DNA from: an uncultured Bacteroidales bacterium | GTDB taxonomy: Bacteria > Bacteroidota > Bacteroidia > Bacteroidales > Muribaculaceae | Length of the DNA: 10,634 bases | Direction: 5' to 3' | NCBI GenBank assembly: GCA_945828175.1 | Contig: CALZQD010000027.1 | Span: 1 to 10,634 of the forward strand | Shown: piece after piece, positions 7,183-10,634 of the stretch | Layout: every line of letters begins with the position of its first letter | How positions within the stretch are numbered: position 1 is the stretch's first letter | Notes under the pieces: generated by a model | Database searches by the model: none | What the model was told of the DNA's origin: nothing | Seen by the model: the letters and a program-made list of their open reading frames with translations, nothing else | Program-made: the position numbers and the translations under genes

Positions 7183-7190
7183 CAAAATTA
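7183..7190 (-). promoter_or_regulatory. Bacteroidota-type -7 element for the PHP phosphatase gene
   Basis: On the minus strand this reads TAATTTTG, matching TAnnTTTG, 20 bases from the ATG. This is the same distance as at the aroE promoter. No good TTTG -33 box is found at normal spacing: the closest, at 7203-7206, is only 12 bases away. Confidence 0.48.
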
Positions 7191-7245
7191 GCTCATCTTT
7201 TACAAACTAACGCCTAAAATTCTGTCATAAAATCAGAAATATGGC

Positions 7246-7253
7246 TAAATTTG
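7246..7253 (+). promoter_or_regulatory. Bacteroidota-type -7 element for the hsd operon
   Basis: TAAATTTG matches TAnnTTTG and lies 19 bases before the hsdM ATG. A TCTG at 7221-7224 sits 21 bases upstream, an acceptable spacing for an imperfect -33 box (consensus TTTG). The twelve bases TAAATTTGTAGG are identical to those at 1341-1352 in front of the topoisomerase operon. Confidence 0.58.
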
Positions 7254-7272
7254 TAGGCAAACACTATTAGAT

Positions 7273-8811
7273 ATGATAACAGGACAGATAAAGAATCAGA
7301 TAGATCAGATATGGGATATTTTCTGGCAGAGCGGCACTACAAACCCCATGACCGTTCTCGAGCAGATGACCTATCTCTTTTTCATAAAGATGCTTGACGA
7401 TGCGCAACTTGATCGCGAAGCTATTTCAAATCAGCTCAATATAGACTATTCTGCTGAAGATACATATTCATATGGCACTTGGTATAATCCCGAAACCAAG
7501 CAGAAAGTGCCCGTCGAAAATCTCCGCTGGCATGTATTCAAGCATTTCGAGCCTGATGAAATGTACCGCACGATTCAGCGCGACGTTTTCCCTTATATCA
7601 AAACATTAAACCGTGGCGAGGATTCTGCTTATTCGCGATTCATGGGTAATGCAACTTTCATGATTGCTTCGCCTCGCGCCCTTGTCAGAATTGTCGACGG
7701 CATCGACACTCTCGATATGAAAGACCGCGATACTATGGGCGACGTCTATGAATATATCCTCGGCAAGATGGCCGCGAGTGGCAAAAACGGCCAGTTCCGT
7801 ACGCCCCGCCACATTATCCGCATGATGGTCGAGATGATGCAGCCCTCGCTGAACGACACCATCTGCGACCCGGCAATGGGCAGTGCCGGCTTTATTGTCG
7901 AAGCCGCCAAATATATAAAAGCCCATTATAAAAACGAACTGATGCAACGTCGAAACGATGAGCATTTCCGTCACACGATGCTTCACGGCTTTGACACCGA
8001 CCAGACCATGCTCCGCATTGGTGCCATGAATCTGATGCTGCACGATATCAGCAACCCCGACGTTGCCTTCCGTGATTCGCTTTCAACCGATAACACCGAC
8101 ACCGACCGCTATACCCTTATTCTCGCAAACCCGCCGTTCTCGGGCAGTCTCGACAACGAGGCAGTCGCCAAGTCGCTTCTCGCCATTGCCAACACCAAGA
8201 AAACCGAGCTGCTTTTCATCTCGCTTTTCCTCCGCTCGTTGCAGATTGGTGGCCGCTGTGCCTCCATCGTCCCTGACGGCGTTTTGACTGGTACATCAAA
8301 TGCCCACAAGGCTGTCCGCAAAGCCATTATTGACGGCAACCGTCTCGAAGCAGTCATCTCTATGCCTTCAGGCGTATTCAAACCCTATGCCGGAGTCTCC
8401 ACCGCCATCCTCATCTTCACAAAGACCGGAGCCGGGGGCACCGACAAGGTATGGTTCTACGACATGAAAGCCGACGGTTTTTCGCTCGATGATAAACGTA
8501 ATCCAATCGCCGACAATGACATCCCCGACATCATCGCCCGTTTCCGTACACTTGTAGGGACGCACGGCTCGTGCGTCCAATCGCCCGAAGCATCGCGAAA
8601 ACGAACAGACCAATCCTTCCTTGTCCCGGTCGAAGAAATCCGCGAGCACGACTACGACCTCGCTTTCAACACCTACAAAGAGACAATCCGCGAAGTCGTG
8701 GAATACGAAGCCCCCGAAGTACTTATCGGTCGAGCTGCTGCTCTCGCCGCCAAAATTACCGACGGCATCAATTCACTTCAATCTCTAATCGCCGCAGACC
8801 ATGAAGCATAA
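7273..8811 (+). CDS. hsdM: Type I restriction-modification methyltransferase subunit HsdM
   Basis: This is the N6-adenine methyltransferase subunit of a type I RM system, which works with HsdS to methylate its target site and with HsdR to restrict. The 512-residue protein has the HsdM N-terminal helical domain (about 1-140), then GQFRTPRHIIRMMV (173-186). SAM-binding motif I is DPAMGSAGF (199-207), a variant of the more common DPACGTAGF, and catalytic motif IV is NPPF (286-289). The C-terminal segment DYDLAFNTYKE (460-470) corresponds to the DYDLSxNRYKE block of related HsdM proteins. Residues 427-441, between IARFR and RKRTDQSF, look like an in-frame insertion. A perfect DNA palindrome encodes part of it, and related proteins as I remember them have a shorter linker there. 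Activity is probably kept, since the insert sits outside the catalytic motifs. It overlaps hsdS by 11 bp. Confidence 0.96.
   Translation: MITGQIKNQIDQIWDIFWQSGTTNPMTVLEQMTYLFFIKMLDDAQLDREAISNQLNIDYSAEDTYSYGTWYNPETKQKVPVENLRWHVFKHFEPDEMYRTIQRDVFPYIKTLNRGEDSAYSRFMGNATFMIASPRALVRIVDGIDTLDMKDRDTMGDVYEYILGKMAASGKNGQFRTPRHIIRMMVEMMQPSLNDTICDPAMGSAGFIVEAAKYIKAHYKNELMQRRNDEHFRHTMLHGFDTDQTMLRIGAMNLMLHDISNPDVAFRDSLSTDNTDTDRYTLILANPPFSGSLDNEAVAKSLLAIANTKKTELLFISLFLRSLQIGGRCASIVPDGVLTGTSNAHKAVRKAIIDGNRLEAVISMPSGVFKPYAGVSTAILIFTKTGAGGTDKVWFYDMKADGFSLDDKRNPIADNDIPDIIARFRTLVGTHGSCVQSPEASRKRTDQSFLVPVEEIREHDYDLAFNTYKETIREVVEYEAPEVLIGRAAALAAKITDGINSLQSLIAADHEA
8558..8578 (+). repeat. Perfect palindrome inside hsdM (9-bp arms, 3-base loop)
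   Basis: GGACGCACG at 8558-8566 and its exact reverse complement CGTGCGTCC at 8570-8578 flank the loop GCT. The element is read in frame through hsdM codons 429-435 (GTHGSCV). Its composition and the flanking TGTAG suggest a dispersed palindromic repeat of the kind scattered in some Bacteroidota genomes. This is from memory and untested. Confidence 0.75.
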
Positions 8812-9952
8812 CTGGGAGTATAGGCAACTGGGCGAAATTTGCGAAATATTAGATTCGCAACGGAAGCCTGTCACAAAAAGTGATAGGATTCCTGGTCCTT
8901 ATCCCTACTACGGAGCATCAGGGATTCAGGACTATGTTTCGGATTATATTTTTGATGGAGATTTTCTCCTTGTCGGAGAAGATGGCGCAAAATGGGGAGC
9001 CAACGAAAAAAGTGCATTTTCTATTTCTGGAAAATCTTGGGTAAATAATCACGCTCATATCCTTGACTTTAAGAAAAGTCGAGTCTCTCAAAAACTTGTT
9101 GAATATTTCTTATGTGGTTGCGACCTCAATAAGATTATTACTGGAACAATAGTTCCAAAATTAACTCAAAAGAATCTCGTCTCAATTCGTATTCCTGTGC
9201 CGCCGATGGAGGTGCAGGAGCAGATTGTTGCGGAGCTTGACAAGATAAACGAGACGATTGAAGATTGCCGCGAGTTGCTTCGCAACCTCGACGCCCTCGC
9301 TCAATCTCTTTTCTACGATTACTTCGGTGATATTTACACTAATCCCAAAGGCTGGGTTACCTGTAAATTAGGTGATGTGTCAGAAAAGATTTCAAACGGT
9401 GCTAATACCAAAATTGAACTTGATACATACAAGACCGAGGGCATTATGTTCTTTCGTTGTCAAAATGTATGGCGAAATAGGTTTGACTTGTCGGATATAG
9501 TTTTCGTAGATGACGAGACAAATTCAAAAATGAAGGGCTCAATCTTAAAACATAATGACTTATTAGTCACTAAGATTGGCCGTTTATTTACAGAAAACAG
9601 TAGCTTAGGTCGTGTAGCTTTATACGAAGGTGAAGACTATAAGGCAAATTTGAGCGGCAATTTGAGCTTTATAAGACTTAAACCAATCGTTGCCCCCAAA
9701 TTTATACTTTATATTCTCATATCAGACTATTTTCGAGATTATGTGCGTAATACTACCTCGGGAGGTATTGATAAACGCGCTTTGAATAATTCTCAACTTA
9801 AAGAGCTACAAATTTATCTACCTCCGCTTGAACTTCAAGAGAAATTCGCCGCACGGATGGAAGAGATTGAGGCTCAAAAGAAAATTGTCGAGGATACGAT
9901 CGCAGAACTGCAAACGCTTCTCGACAGCCGCATGGACTATTGGTTCAACTGA
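8801..9952 (+). CDS. hsdS: Type I restriction-modification specificity subunit HsdS
   Basis: It provides target recognition for the HsdM/HsdS methylase and the full HsdR-containing enzyme. The 383-residue protein has the standard two-part layout. TRD1 (about 1-130) begins WEYRQLGEICEIL and contains GPYPYYGASG (32-41) and LLVGEDGAKWG (56-66). A central conserved helical spacer (about 131-178) contains PPMEVQEQIVAELDKINETI. TRD2 (about 184-340) begins GWVTCKLGDVSEKISNG. The distal conserved region is PPLELQEKFAARMEEIEAQKK (341-361) with a helical tail to 383. The two TRDs predict a bipartite target, but the bases cannot be read from sequence. The TRD-coding stretches are richer in A+T than the spacer, in line with TRD exchange by recombination. 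No second hsdS or inverted repeat is seen. The ATG at 8801 lies inside the last codons of hsdM, so the genes are likely coupled. Confidence 0.95.
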   Translation: MKHNWEYRQLGEICEILDSQRKPVTKSDRIPGPYPYYGASGIQDYVSDYIFDGDFLLVGEDGAKWGANEKSAFSISGKSWVNNHAHILDFKKSRVSQKLVEYFLCGCDLNKIITGTIVPKLTQKNLVSIRIPVPPMEVQEQIVAELDKINETIEDCRELLRNLDALAQSLFYDYFGDIYTNPKGWVTCKLGDVSEKISNGANTKIELDTYKTEGIMFFRCQNVWRNRFDLSDIVFVDDETNSKMKGSILKHNDLLVTKIGRLFTENSSLGRVALYEGEDYKANLSGNLSFIRLKPIVAPKFILYILISDYFRDYVRNTTSGGIDKRALNNSQLKELQIYLPPLELQEKFAARMEEIEAQKKIVEDTIAELQTLLDSRMDYWFN

Positions 9953-9967
9953 AAAAACTCTCTTGAT

Positions 9968-10588
9968 ATGGAACATGACAACTTACGGAATCCGGCTTTT
10001 GTGAAACGCGACAGCATCGTTAGCGGCAAAGAATACGCTCAGCTGCTCGGGCGCCTGAAAGAACGTTTCCGCCGCTCGCAAATCAAGGCAGCTGTAAAGG
10101 TCAATACCGAAATGCTGGAATTTTACTGGTCGATGGGCCGGGAAATATCACAACTCTATCAATCGGCTAAATGGGGCACTGCATTTTTCGATTGCCTCAG
10201 TCTTGATTTGAAAACCGAGTTTCCCAATCAGACAGGCTTTTCATCTGCAAATATTCGATACACCAAACGCTGGTTTGAGTTTTATAATCAGCGAGATATA
10301 ATTCTTCACCAACCTGGTGAAGAATTTCGTCAGCAAGCTGTTGACGAATTAGAAATGCCTGTTGAGTTTGGTCAAGTGCCGTGGAAACATCATGTTTATA
10401 TCTTTACCCATTCCAAATCTGTGGCTGAGGCATTGTTCTATATCGACAAGACGATAGCGAACGGATGGAGCCGCGCAGAACTTGAAGCGGAGATAGACGA
10501 TGACCTTTTCAGCAAGGAGGGAAAAGCAATAACCAATTTCGACGAGAAACTACCCGCTCCTTACAGCGGACTTGCCAAGGCCATACTC
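9968..10588 (+). CDS. DUF1016/YhcG-like PDDEXK nuclease-family protein, N-terminal part (cut by contig end)
   Basis: A partial gene starts at the ATG at 9968, 15 bp after the hsdS stop, and reads MEHDNLRNPAFVKRDSIVSG. Genuine sequence gives 207 residues ending in GLAKAIL at 10588. What follows is adapter, so nothing beyond should be translated. The N-terminal region resembles the DUF1016 (YhcG) family. EYAQLLGRLKERFRRSQIKAAVKVNTEMLEFYW is a helical segment at about residues 22-54; FSSANIRYTKRWFEFY (about 92-107) and VPWKHHVYIF (about 139-148) match the usual family blocks. In full-length members a C-terminal PDDEXK nuclease-like domain follows; it is absent here. Such genes are frequent companions of type I RM loci, though their role is poorly defined. 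It probably shares the hsd operon, with hsdR perhaps further downstream. Confidence 0.85.
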
Positions 10589-10634
10589 CTGTCTCTTATA
10601 CACATCTCCGAGCCCACGAGACGTAGAGGAATCT
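10589..10634 (+). other. Illumina Nextera adapter, i7 index and P7 start (non-genomic)
   Basis: CTGTCTCTTATACACATCT begins at 10589. It is the Nextera mosaic end in read-through orientation, followed by CCGAGCCCACGAGAC (10608-10622), the rest of the read 2 adapter. GTAGAGGA (10623-10630) sits in the i7 index position and matches, from memory, index N712. ATCT (10631-10634) is the expected start of the P7 tail. These 46 bases are a library artefact at the contig end. Confidence 0.98.

Noticed and set aside
8801..9952. Phase-variable inversion of hsdS
   Set aside because: No second hsdS, inverted repeat or recombinase gene is visible. The contig ends soon after, so it cannot be fully excluded.
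10589..10634. Continuation of the DUF1016-like reading frame to the window end
   Set aside because: The frame stays open only by chance through the adapter and index bases; it is not genomic.

Overview
The window looks like a contig end from a Bacteroidales bacterium, quite possibly of the Muribaculaceae, though the family-level guess is inference. Support comes from Bacteroidota-type -7 promoter elements (TAnnTTTG) ahead of the main transcription units, weak or absent Shine-Dalgarno sequences, a 904-residue Bacteroidota-style topoisomerase A subunit, and a DUF3316-like envelope protein. The first 6 kb are rich in G+C (strong bias to GAC, CTC and GCC codons). The restriction-modification region on the right is more A+T-rich and mosaic.

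Layout. Positions 1-1237 (minus strand) hold aroE followed by the start of a YeiH-family permease. A divergent promoter region (1238-1374) leads rightward into three tightly coupled genes: topoisomerase IV/gyrase subunit A, a DUF3316-like exported protein and an S41-family lipoprotein peptidase. Both junctions are one-base TGATG overlaps. Next comes a compact segment (5966-6412) with a lone HigA-like antitoxin gene. It is bounded by a 47-bp direct repeat of the 3' end of the peptidase gene, and the two copies differ only at synonymous positions and in the stop codon. This looks like a small cassette inserted at the end of a gene while preserving that gene's C-terminus. A CpsB/YwqE-like PHP-family tyrosine phosphatase runs convergently (6413-7162).

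From 7273 to the right edge is a type I restriction-modification operon: hsdM, hsdS (overlapping by 11 bp) and a partial DUF1016/YhcG-like gene of the PDDEXK nuclease family. hsdR is not visible and may lie beyond the contig end. hsdM carries an in-frame perfect palindrome that looks like a dispersed repeat inserted in the coding sequence.

The last 46 bases (10589-10634) are not genomic. They match the Illumina Nextera transposase adapter, an 8-base i7 index and the first bases of the P7 tail, so real sequence ends at about 10588.

The genes form three functional groups: housekeeping (shikimate pathway, chromosome topology), cell envelope (DUF3316 protein, peptidase, PHP phosphatase), and an accessory defence region (antitoxin cassette, type I RM, DUF1016 protein). 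The most unusual points are the 3'-end-restoring cassette and the palindrome inside hsdM.
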